Assembly (NCBI GenBank): GCA_018697195.1 | Contig: CM031879.1 | Coordinates: 37,745,408 to 37,809,407, forward strand | Source: Certhia americana | Taxonomy: Eukaryota; Chordata; Aves; Passeriformes; Certhiidae | Reading direction: 5' to 3' | Length of the DNA: 64,000 nt | Part shown: positions 24,501 to 36,900 of the stretch, in pieces | Position numbering within the stretch: position 1 is the stretch's first letter | Layout of the letters: each line of letters opens with the position of its first letter | The notes under the pieces: model-generated | Told to the model about the DNA's origin: nothing | Seen by the model: only the letters and a program-made list of their open reading frames with translations | The model's database searches: none | Program-made: the position numbers and the translations under genes

Positions 24501-26835
24501 CTGACTTAACGTACGCACTGTGAATTCATATACATACCCCTTCCCTAAGCACAGTTTACTTGCTTCCTGAGGAAGCAGTGGAATACATGTAACATATTAC
24601 AACAGTGGATTTAGCAGAATGTTTTGAAGGATACCAGATCTAGCAGATGGATGTGTAGCTTGGAGAGACAGTACTTAATTTAAAGCATGCTCACACTCTT
24701 TCTTAGAATTGCAAGGGGACATTTTGGGAGACTCACACTATTTGGTGCTACTTCCACCTTCCTAGCTGAAAGCAAAAAAAAGGCTTTGTACAGAAGTCAC
24801 TGCCACAGGCAATGTATTATTCAAGTAACCATGTTGATGCTGAACATACACACAATGTAAAGACACTAACAACAGTATCTAAATATAATTAGAAGAATTA
24901 GCACTTCATGCATAGTATGAATGGCATTTATTAATTGTTATAACAAGCTGTGGGTCCATCCTGTGTCCAGATGCAGCTTTATACACACGCATTACTGAAT
25001 TCTGTATGGAACTTCTGGTCTCATTCAATATATTATTTTTAATATCTAGTAAATCTTATTGCTCTGAATGTGAACAACTGTCTTTTACAAGAAATGAACT
25101 GATTTTTAGGAGAACAACTATATTGCACAGAAAGCAAATGTAAATATGGTTAACAAAGGCAACTTCTAGGACGAGGCAAGATATGCAAGTAAGAGTGGAG
25201 CCAAGTTGAGACTGCTCAATGCCTGTCTCCGTACAGCTGATACAGACTGCCCACTCTCCCATCTGTCTCAAAACAGATATATCCATTTGGGAGGTATAAT
25301 CTATAAACATAGACAGTACCACTCTAAGAGGAAAAAGTGTCATAACAGACATATTAATGTTCTCATAGGTTCACTGGTCTAGTTTAGTCTCAATAGACAA
25401 GTCCAATTCCATTCCTACATGCTTTCAGACTGTTATATAAACAAATTTTAATTCTTGTCGACCTGAGCAAGGTGGTGATAATGATGGAAAGAACAGGACG
25501 GGCAAATTATGCTTCCTAAAGTTAATAATGACTACTGTCTAGTTTTGATCTTTTATGAAGAAGTAGCGCATACCATTAATTTGTTCTCACTCTATTCACA
25601 AATAAAATAATGCTGAGGCAATTACTAATTAAAAAAATCCATTTATTTGCTTTCTTATGCTGTTTTATAAATGAATTCCATGCTCACTTGCTCCTACCTA
25701 TTATTTTCTTATTAGAACATATGTAATTCACAAAAAGGCCAGTAGTGTATTTATCTTACAGACACTGAAACAGTGGAAGTATCTGAATTATTAGCCTAAC
25801 TAACTACAGAATAGCATCAAGAGAAAAGATATTATATAAATTTTTGTCTGTCCTCCCATTGTCTTGACAGTTAATCTACAGCAACACCTACTTCCTATCA
25901 GCAAATTTTACCACCACATCAAAAAAATGCAACTTCAGAATATGAAGAGGCTTAGAGGCTTAGTGGGGGATATTATTGGGAAAAGGGGTTGTATCTAATG
26001 ATTAAGAACTAAAGATATACCAAATATAAGGAGAAAATGGAATCAGAGTAATGAAAATGAACACTAGTTGCTTAGAATGAAAGCACAGCACTGCTGCAGA
26101 GCAGGATATACAAGAGTGTCACTTTATCACGTAAATCAAGTTAATATATAAAAAGTTAGCTTTCATTTTTTAATACAGTTGCACAGGTCAGTTTTGTCAG
26201 AGATAAATAAACAGGTTTTTTTTTTAATCAGAAACACTATGACTTGGAAACACAAGGAAGCTTGCTGGAGATCAGCTTGTGCTGTGGCTGTGTGGTATCT
26301 CCCAGAGTCTCTGCGGAGTGGTAGCTCAGTGCTGCTGTCCCAAAGCACCATGTGGGCACAGCGAGCACACTCTGCCTCTGAGAGAAACCCTCAGGGCATC
26401 CAGAAAATAACCAACAAAGTTACCACTTTCTTGAAGTGATGGGCAGAGAAAGACTTGCCCCTCAGCTTTTTCCTGAAATATAATTTGGCCTAAAGTTTAA
26501 TACTGCAGTTTTCTTAGAGCCATGTCCTTACCTCAGAATATATCTATTTTTTTGAAAGGGGTGGATTATTATGTAACTTTATAAATACTCCATATATTAA
26601 TAGTTTAGGACAGAATTTGTTCTGCAAAAGAAAATAAATTCTGACTTTGCTTTCACCAATTATAAGTTTCTCTTAAAACCACTGCAGTGGACTCAACTAT
26701 TCGAAAACAAAATTAAGAGAACTGCCTGGAATTCTACCTATTCATTCAATTATAAAAACTGCATTAGAAAAATTAGTTACTTTGACATTTAAAAAAATTG
26801 CTAGGATTAATTTAACATTTCCCTCTGTCTCTGAA

Positions 26836-26873
26836 TAACCAATTCAACCATAACCAATTCAACCATAACCAAT
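26836..26873. repeat. 15-bp tandem repeat, 2.5 copies
   Basis: TAACCAATTCAACCA occurs twice perfectly and is followed by a partial third copy, TAACCAAT. It also places three CCAAT-type strings at 15-bp spacing, but no promoter elements lie nearby. Confidence 0.88.
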
Positions 26874-27900
26874 ATTTACAATACTTTAGGCATAAAATTA
26901 ATTAATAGTTATGAATAATTGATTAGATTCTATACATAGGTGTAACTGACTCCTAGCACACTAAGTAAGAATCAACAATATTCTACTATTTAAATACTGC
27001 AAACGAAAAAACAGGACCTTCAGGCTTTACATTGTACAAAAACCTCATGCAGATTTGAGAGGGTTTTAATTTGGGAAGAGAACTTACTGATTTACTTTGG
27101 TCTTGGTACATATGAAATGTCAACAGAAAAGCATAGTTTTTAGTTCTAGGAGGATTTTCTTAGACTTCCTCTTCCCTTCAAGTGCCAATTTCCAATTATG
27201 TTTTTAATATAGGAGGCAGCATTTATAATTTAGCTTGACACTAAATACATCTATTCAAGCTGCAAACTAAAAAAGTCTTAGCATTTTATCTTGTGCCAGA
27301 TAATACTGATAAACAGGTAGGAACAAAGAAATAAACTCCTATATTGGAAAGGCAAACAGAATAGCTTTTAATAGCTAATAGATCATATTAATTGCAGACC
27401 TGCGTGTCTGCACTAGGCAAGGAGAACATTTCATTATTTTACAGAGACATACCCCAGAGAGTTCTTTTTTAAACTTTATTTTCTAGGGAGACTTTTTAGA
27501 AAAAAAAAAAAATCCAACGCCCTCAAAACCCACTGTTCTAAGAATAAAGAGTATAAAACATGTTAGAAACTGTCCATATCAGTGCACCATCACTGAAGAA
27601 GCTTAAGGTCAAGTAAATGTATTATTCATTCACTATTATGAACTATGTGCTCTTTCTAAATGTAAATTACACTCTGTAATTATTTTTTACTTTTAAAGAG
27701 TATCATTCATAAAGCCAATTAAAATTATATGATTAAAATAATCAAAATTCCTGTACAACACCCCAGAGGGCAGCTGCAATGACATGATAAATTACACAAG
27801 TTTAGCAGTTCAAGGCTTTATATAGATTAGAAAGAGGTCATCAACTCCAGAGAGTGACAGAGTCAAAGAGAAAATCAAAGCAACTTGTTTGCTGATTTCT

Positions 27901-27918
27901 GGGGGGGGAAGGGGTGGG
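27901..27918 (+). other. G-rich string with quadruplex pattern
   Basis: Eight G residues, AA, four G, T, three G. This satisfies the G3+N1-7 pattern if the first run supplies two tracts. It is an isolated G-rich patch in AT-rich DNA. Confidence 0.6.
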
Positions 27919-30900
27919 AATACTAATGCTGTAATCACAGCCTGAGGGTAGGGAAGCCTTAAGTGTAATCTTGTGGAAGACTCTCTCTCTCCCTGATCTG
28001 GAAAGCTACTTTAAACACCCAGCATAAGCAGTGCAAATACCTTCCCCTCTATTGCACTGAAACACTATCAGCATGAAGCATCAAGTGCATGAAGCAAAAA
28101 TTCCTCCACCACCAAAAGTGAAGATGATCAAAGTTATGTAGTACCTACAGAAATCAAACTTACATCAATTTGGCACCTAATTTTATCATATTTCACAAAT
28201 AAAATTTTCCTTCTTGGCTCTAATGCCCTTGACAGACGCATGGTCAGACTTTGCCTTCAGGAACTCAGAATAGACCACTATTCTACAATATTTTTGTAAA
28301 ATTTTTTCCCAGTGAAAAATACATTACAGCTTATGATCTTGCAAAGTTCTCACTGTTATGCCTTTGTTTCAGTAAATTCTTTTTTGCTTCTATTTTAACG
28401 TAAGAATATTTTTTAGACATAACTGAAAGTTTCTTCTTAACTTCTATTATCCCATGTATCCACCTGGTGGGACACAAATTAGACATTTGCATAGCTTTAC
28501 TTTTTAGGAAATATTAATTTGAAAGAGGGTTGTAAAGTGAAACATCCTACAAAATAATTTTGCTTTTTAAAATGAACTGGAGAGGAATATAAGGAAACAG
28601 AGATCCCAGGTAGCTGCTATCATCTCAGTACATATCAACACTCTTGTTTCTTTTCTCTATATCTGTCTGCCTTCTACCTATCCTCTTGGCTGTTTTCAAC
28701 ACTTAGGTCATATGCTCACACAGATAACGTTTTGAGAATTACTCACAAATCATGATTTTGAGTTTAGGGAGTTGGCAGTTTTCTCTCTCCTAATAATTCA
28801 AGGTTTAGAATCTTCCAGATGTCGCATTGAAAAAGCAAGAAAACACCATATAGGATTAAGCGCTTATAGGAAAGGTTCTCTTAAGCCTACAAAATTATAG
28901 TTACCTCTGAGAGGCTCTGCATTTCTGGGCTATATACTTTGTGTCATCTTACTGCTTCTGCAGTAGATGTAGGTGTAAACACAATTCTTGCCACTCCATT
29001 ACTGTGCGCCTCTTGTTCTCCAGAGAGAATCAAAAAGTAATTACCAAAATTCTAGTGCAGCTTTTCATTGAAAATACTGCCAATTCTCTGAGGAAGCACA
29101 TGACATTTTACAGATGCTCCTGAGTTTCAGCTCCAGCTCAACCTGACATGTCATCTCCAGACCAGCAGACGGATTGGCTAAGAGTATTACACTTGAAACT
29201 TTCTGAGGTAACACTGGGAAGGTCTACTAAGCAAAAAAACCTGGGTTGTTTCTCAGCATCGGTGTGATTCTTTAAGAAGTCATATTTGATCAAATGAATG
29301 TACTCTGAAAAGACATAGCTATTTAAAATCATAGGAACATGTTTGTGTATGAACAGCAATTACTTTTTAGAGTCAAACAACAGGACCTAAAAAAAAAGTT
29401 TGTATAAAATAGTGCTCAAAAGTGATGAGAATGCTCTTTATAATCCCTTCTCTCCAATCCCTCCCTTTTTATTTTGAGCAATAATGCCAAAAAAGCACCT
29501 GTTTTTCTAATTTTGAGACAGAAAACAGCCTTCTTATTTCATATCATAGGTACACTTCCCATCAAAAGGCATTTTGTTTCTCATGGGGCTCAAAATAAAA
29601 CTCCAAAAGCCATGCAAAAATAAAAAATAAAAAACAAACCCCCACAATTACACTGCATTAGGTTCTCATTTGCTTTCCAGACCTTTTGTAAAGCTCACAT
29701 CAGCACACAGGTTGGACCAGTTGGAGTCCTGGCAGAATATGCTCTTTCCTTCATTTGGGGTGATATCCAGCTGATAGAAGTGAAGCTCTAACATACATCA
29801 AGATGCATAATAAAAGCACAGTCATAATCATTCTCCTAATAATCTCTAATTGTGGTGAGCTGACAAAATGAAATTCATTTCAGCAAAGAGCACAGCCTAC
29901 TGCTTCATAAATTAGGCACCCCTGTCTTTATCTTATTTTTTCCTACAGAAGTGCTTTATGAAGCCTGAAAACTATTCTCTCCTGTGTGAACCCTGTAACA
30001 CTGAAATTGCCCTGGACATTTGGAACCGTTTTCTCATCTGAGGAAAAGCACACAAATGTGTTCTGCAGAAATAAGGAAGAGCTGTAATTACTGCAACTGG
30101 TTGGTGTAACCTACAGCAGGGTAATGACCAAGTGTTCTGGTCAGCTGTTCTACCGGGCACTTTTGGAGGGCTGTGCTACAGTGGATTACAGGAGAAAGTG
30201 CCATTAGAGGGCAGCCTTGGGTTTCCCCAGGGTGGAAGTCTGTATGCCAACAGGCGTGTCCCAGTAGTTCTAGGATTTCTGATGGAATGTAGCATTTCAG
30301 CTTCTTAAAATACAAGAAAAAATTTGCAGCATATATTTTTAATTCTTTGAGGAAAAAAAATGCGCATAGTAAGGTTTGAGCAAATTTGTAGTAGGGCAGG
30401 AGCAGATTATAACTTTTTAAAGGTTTTTACATAACTTTAATAATGTAAAAGTAATCTTTTTCATTATTGTGAACCTCCATTGGTCATTTCACCTTAAATT
30501 CTGAGTAAATTATCACTGGCACTTAAGTAAGTCCTGCAATAGTAGAGAAGTAATCACAGTAACTTCCATGCAAATATATTACAAAAATAGGTAAATTGGG
30601 ATTCCATAATAACAATCTTTCTCAAATCAGTCTGAGACTGGTTTTACTATATGAACACATAACATTATCTTTTTTCTTAGTACCTAGATAATTCAGAATT
30701 TTATCTTTTTAATTACCACTTAATACAATTATCTAGTGGGTAACATCTTTTTATTATTTATAATTAAGCAGAGACATTTCACAGAAATTAGGAAAAAATG
30801 TTGTTTATCATACATAACAGCTACATTATATTTAGCACAATACATTCCACGTAAATTCTGTACAAAAGCCCCTAATGATTTTTGCTGTAATTTTCTTCAT

Positions 30901-31705
30901 CATAACTCTTTGACACTTCATTGCTTTCCAAATACTCTGCTGAAGTACATTTGTCTGAAACATATGTCCAACCTTTTCAGCTGTGTGAGAGTTGTTCCTT
31001 ACAGTAATCTCCATCAGTTTAGTCAACTTAACAACAATCCCCACTGATCTCTTCACATAAAAGGTTTAAGGACTTGGAGCTTAGGATCCTCCTCACTGTT
31101 AGCAGCAGAAGCTCATTCAAAGCATTCTTTTACTCTAGGTGAAACTAATCCCTTGTCAGAAAGTAAACAAAGAGTTTTGCATTTCACACAACTAAACAAA
31201 CATGCACAGAACTATGACAGAATATCAAAGCAAACCCATAAATAACAGTGCCAGAGGGCTTCACTCAGATTTCAGCTGAATATATAAGGACTCTCAGAAT
31301 GCCAAACTGGCCTAGACCCACAAAAGCAGCGTGACACAAATACAGGGCAAGGCTTAAATGACCAGCCACAGCTCTCTGGAACACACACGTGAAATAATAA
31401 CCAGGCAGAAGTTGTGTTTACCTAGATCCTAGTAATAAAAGCACTGTTTGTATTGCATAAACATGTGAGCAAAGTAATATTTATTCCCTCAGGGATCACA
31501 CTAGCTGTATTTGTTGGACCTCCTTAATCTTGTTTCCTAAGCTCATGGTCCGTCAGCCAACTTTTTTACCTTTGTCTCTTGATATTTTTTCAAGTGACTG
31601 CACAAGAGCTTGACAGCTTTTGATATATCGAACAGCCTGCCCCAGAGGCTACATGGTTGGAGCACTATGATGCACTCTAACTTTGCAACACCAATAATAA
31701 TTCCC

Positions 31706-31767
31706 AGAAAAAAAAGAAAAGAAAAAAAAAAGAAAAAAAAAAAAAAGGAAAAAAAAAAAGAGGAAAA
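31706..31767 (+). repeat. A-rich polypurine tract
   Basis: About 62 purines in a row, mostly A with scattered G. The Lys-rich and Phe-rich frames that cross it are composition artefacts. Confidence 0.9.
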
Positions 31768-33759
31768 CCAAGCCAAATCAAAGGATTTCTAGACATCTAG
31801 TCAAGTTTTACAGTATTCTTTGGGTTTTTTAGCTTCTACAATCAAAGGAGTACTGTGATTTGGAAGAGCGTATTAAATAGATTTCAGAAAGCTTCCCCAG
31901 ATATAAGGCTTTTGGTAGCATCAATCACTTTAACTGCCATTTAAATGTGTAAAAATCTCACTGTGTTACATTTGAACATAAATCAGAATAGATGTTCTGA
32001 CCTGAAGTACAAACACTATTACAAACAAAAAAACCCCCAAACAAACTAAAAAAGGCAGAACAAGTGGCACTAATTCAGGGAAGTGGCCTTATTCAATGGA
32101 TGCCTGGGATGGTGCCCCCGGACTCCTGCAAGCTTTCAGACACAGCTGATAGCTGTTTTACCAACAAGATAAGACAAAATTTAAAAAAAACAAATACTAA
32201 AGCTCTAGTATGGGTACACAAAAGGCAAGAACTACATGCAGAAAAGAAGATGGGTCCAGTAGATTGCAAGGTGAAAGTTTCTGATACTTTCTTTCCTGAT
32301 ATGGCCCCATAGCTGAAATATACTACTTGTGGACAGCTGAACACAGGGATTTCAGCTAAGACGACTTTATCTTTTATCAGATATGGCAAGCACTTACATA
32401 CAGACTACAATATTTTTTTCTGAACCAGATTCAAGCCAAAGAGAAGATGTGCAGATAGGAAAATAGAGATGGGCAAAAATGAAAATGCTTAGCTGAGTGA
32501 TTAAAAACTACCCTGTATGATAAAAAATACAATAATTTTCCTAATGTTAATATCTATACTTTGTTTGTCAATATTACACTATATTGCTCACTCTTTCACA
32601 TAGTATCATGCTAATATTTCAATTAAGTTACTTTAAAAGATATAGATTCATGACAACTTCCAGTAAAAATAATTTTAACCCCATGTCATGGGAAAAATAA
32701 TGGAGGAAACCAGATTAATTTTTCCTTCTAACAGTCACACAAAAAAAGTCAGAAATTCAGGTCAATAGAACAATTTATAAGTTTACTTTCATTAAATGAT
32801 AGTTAACTCATATTTTTACTAAATTTTGTTGTCTTCAAAAATAACTGACTTTTTATATCAAAATACTAATTTACATACTAAAAAATCTATGTATTTAATT
32901 TTTATAGAACCATATTTTACATTGGGAAGTGAAATAAAGTACGTGTCTAATGAAATATTTAGTTAACTTAGAACATACTTTTATGCTTCCTTTTCAACTG
33001 GTTTTTGTTCCCCCAGTTCCTTGTTTTGTATAAGAAGCAATTTCATAATACACTTGATAATATTCTCTAAGATTCCTACAGAGTAATATAAAGAGTACCC
33101 ACAGCTGCAGCTAACAGCAAAAATATATCTATGAATTAGATCATACTAAAGTGTCAGTCTGTGTTGGTCTAAGCATTAGAAGGAGGGTAAATTTGTATGT
33201 TCCTGCTAGTCCTATATTTTCCCACTTCCTCAAAAGATGACAATGGAAGTTGATCCATTCCTATTTAACTCATAGTCCTGGTATTCATCATGCATGGATT
33301 CACAGCTGAATCGATAATAAATTGAGAATCAGAATTACAGTGTGCAATTTTTAATTTCCAATCTTGTTATTTCTTGTTATCCATGGCAATTATGTTCCTG
33401 GTAGCCACTTAGTATTAGACATGCTTTGCATTTAATTCCCTTTGGCCTATAGTGGACTTTGAATTTAATTCTTGTGAGAGAAACACAATTGGATTTATTA
33501 ACACAGCTCTACCATTCAAAAGAATCACACACCTTAATTACAACAAACTTACAAGGTCTGATCACTATACATGCAAGACTGGCACCCCTTGATCTACTCA
33601 GCTATTGCATTATATTCAGGTACATGACCATGATTCTCTGAGATCTCTGTTTGATATGCTGAAAATATAATCCATCATATTTCAATATCTGATTCATAAA
33701 ACTTTTCATACAGAATTCATTTTACTGAGCTGTTGTCTGTCGTATAGCTGTCATAAGCT

Positions 33760-33973
33760 ATAGTGACCAGTGTCAGGACCTGAGTGAATGGCATGAAGCT
33801 GCATCAGGGGAGGTTTAGGTGCGATATTAGGAAAAGATTTTTCATTCAGAGCATGGTTGGGCACTGGACAATGCTCTCAGACTTATGGGGTGTCCTGTGC
33901 AGGGTCAGGAGTCGGACGTCAATGATCTTATTGAGTCCCTTCCAACTCAGGATACTCTATGATTCTGTGATTT
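33760..33973 (+). mobile_element. CR1 LINE 3' end with internal deletion
   Basis: A plus-strand CR1, opposite in orientation to the other four. It runs from ACCAGTGTCAGGACCTGAG through GCATCAGGGGAGGTTTAGG, GATATTAGGAAAAGATTTTT, GTTGGGCACTGGACAATGCT and GGGGTGTCCTGTGCAGGGTC to CTTCCAACTCAGGATACTC. It ends in the CR1 terminal repeats ATTCTATGATTCTGTGATT, so the 3' end is intact. Compared with the family as I recall it, roughly 60-70 bp are missing between GGGCACTGGA and the CGCTCTCAGAC-like segment. The copy is 5'-truncated and non-coding. The 69-codon frame across it (33784-33993) is a mixture of CR1 C-terminal residues and deletion-junction sequence. Confidence 0.95.
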
Positions 33974-36900
33974 TTTTTAATCAGAGGATGTAGATCTCTG
34001 AAAAAATCATCCCAGTATAATCACACAAAGGAAAAAGTCTTTGAATTTATATTTTTCAGATTTTGAAAAAACTAATTGTAGTCTAAAGCATGGCAAAGAA
34101 ATTTTGGAGACAAACAGCAGTTGTATCAGCAATCTGCTCCAACAGCTTTGGAAACACATTATTTATATGCACAGGATTCAGTCCGGATTTACCTATTTAC
34201 AGTCAAATTTCCTCCCATTTTGTTAATACATTTTTCAATAATTATTAGGTATTACATACAAGGTATCACTCCATGATGTCAGATTATTCCACATCATTGT
34301 GTCTTACTGCTTTTATTTTGATGCCTTTACCATCTCTCAAATGTGCCTTAGAATTGACTGTTCCCTAGATATTTGTCTCTTTTATTGCATTTCTAAAGCA
34401 CAGGCTCTAGAGGTTAGTGTGTTTTTCCCAGCATCTATTGATACTGAGAGCAATATGAAACATATCTTCAAGTCCATCCAGAGAATGAGAACATTTATTT
34501 GATAAGTCTTTGTCTACTTCAATCTATAAACCATCTACAAAAATGTCTCCTTTCCAGAAAGTTGGAAAGTTACTTTAAAAATAAGACTACTGCAGTTCTT
34601 TTTCTGTACTGGGTTTTGCCAATCTGTCTCATGTCCCCAGAAGAGTCTTTATGGAGGAGCTTTTTCTTTCAGACCTTTTCTTTTGAGTTTTTCTAGGAAG
34701 GAAAGGAAAATCTCTTGCCTCTTACTAAGAAGTCACAAATTAAATTAACATTCCTTGGCGATGTTTCCTAAGGAATTTGTCACAGCACAATGTGGGTAAA
34801 GGAAGACTCTTTAAGTGGGATTAGTTTTGCATAAAACTTGAAAAGGGAAACAAGGTTATTGGTTTTAAATGCTACACAGAATGAGGACCACGTTTTATGA
34901 AATGGTTACATAGACTAAAGAATTTATGGAGTCCTTTTGACAGTCCTAATTATGCTGGATTATTTATGCCCCTGACTTTACAAGCAGCCCATTAGTAACG
35001 GTGCTATGTTGTAACTGACCAAGTGCTACTGCATTTCAGAGGGAATGCTGCTCTTACAGATCTTCCTGAAGCAGCACAGCCCTGTCATCAGAAACATCTC
35101 CCTATCTCATGCTGATGGACATCTAGTTGCAGCAACTCTGCTAACTGCACCTCTGGTACCAGTACACGGGGGAAAAAGGTCTCAGGAAGGCTAATCACAA
35201 GTCATTTCTAAACAAAAATAGTGACATTTAAATCAGCAGAGAAAGTCATGTAGTCAATGGCCCTACTCCCTTCCCTTCACATCCTCAATCTAAACACATC
35301 AGAAGATTAAAGGATGGGGAAAAGGGCATTTTAATCTCATTTCACAACTGAAGAATGATGGAAAAGGAAGGTCAAGTAAATTTCCTGAGTCTGTATGTGA
35401 AGTTTGTAACAGTTTTTCAGGACCACATCTCAGTGGCTCAATTCAACTGACTCAAGAAGCCAGTCTGTTTAAGTACAACATGAAGTTCAACCCTTAACCT
35501 TAGATACATTTGACACTATCTCAAAAATACAGAGCAATGTTCTGTCTGATGTCCCTCAAATTTGTCTGTGTGCATATTATAACTGAGACCAGCAGCAGCC
35601 AGAATCATTGTGTTGTTTATTGTGTTAGAGTGGAGACACACAAGTCCAGATCTCAACAGTACGTTTAGAGTAAGCAATCACCTTAAATAACAATTAGTGC
35701 CTGGTTTCTTGTCCCAGCAAAATGGTGCCCCACTTTGAGGCCATCCTCGAGAAGCAGCAAAGGATATTTTTTCCAAACTATTGCAATAATGGCAGTTTCT
35801 GTGGGCGAATGGTGAGATGGAAAGAGTAAATGAAAAACATTCAGGTTTTGGACAGACAGCAAGACCTGCTCTTGCATGAGAAACTTGTATTTTCCAATCA
35901 GGCTGCTGAAGTGGAATAAAAAATCCAGAATGGCTAAAAGCTCCAAAAATGGCAAAAGTGCTGGGCAGATTATCCATGGGCAAATGGATGTTTCCAAGGT
36001 AACACAGCTCTCTTGTCTTGTAGGACATTCTTCAGGTCTCACAATACAAAACAATGTGAAAGGAAATCACCACATCCAGAGTTCAATGGGATGTCATGCA
36101 CAGCTCTGTAATTTGTCCAGCATGCAAAGGCTCTCTGTCTCCTACACCAATGAGCTTTCTTCCTGAAGATCTTGCATATCAATAACAGTGCATTCAACAA
36201 AGGAGCACACTGCACTGCATGTTGTTCTGAAACGTCTCCCCTGTGTTCTGCGTGTCCCTTATTCAAACAATTGAACAACGCAGAAGAAGGGCAGAGAAGC
36301 TTCTGCTAGCACAGACAAACCAACCCATACACATGAGAGAAGCACAAAAGTATAATAGTTCGTCTATGGCAGGCATCTGCTTCTAAAAGAAGGAGGAATC
36401 TGGAGTAGGGAGGGAAAGATGGGAAAGAGCAGAAAAACTGCAAATGTGATGTACATTGCTTTCTTCCAGAAGAGGTTGTATAGTTAAAATTTAGAAAAGA
36501 AATATAATGAAAATTGCATTGTGATCTAAATTAAGAAAATGGAAAAGTGATTGAAAAGTGGGAAATTTTATTTTTTAAAAACTGGTTCTGTTTTTCTAAT
36601 CTAATAGAAGAAACTGCTTTCTACCTAGAGCAAGGCTTCAAATATGTAATAAATTAAGTTTCTTCAAACCATTAGCTTTGTCTCATCAGTCTCATGGCTG
36701 CTTCACTCTAATTTAGCTATAACATCAGTGCCTGGCAATAAAACATCCCATTAAGCATATGGTGCCACAATATTCCAAATCCAAAAACTTCTAACATTTC
36801 CATGCCCTTTCATGTTGGGGTGGAAAAAGGTCAGTAAATCTAAAGATAATTTCCTTCCCAAAATATCTGTTCTCAGGACAGCATGGAAGGAGTATAGTGG

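Larger units (their letters stand above)
13286..33759. other. Long AT-rich gene-poor stretch
   Basis: Twenty kilobases without a gene I can name. They hold only simple repeats, listed separately. Frames of 60-117 codons occur, the longest at 15676-16029 on the plus strand. None shows a recognisable domain or a matching acceptor/donor pair except a weak candidate at 17110-17268. Intronic or intergenic DNA is the simplest reading. Confidence 0.55.

Noticed and set aside
26500..26600. Minus-strand donor-like GAG|GTAAGG near 26531
   Set aside because: The upstream sequence is AT-rich with stops in frame and no usable acceptor.
31543..31792. Lys-rich and Phe-rich frames near 31.7 kb
   Set aside because: They arise from the A-rich polypurine tract at 31706-31767.
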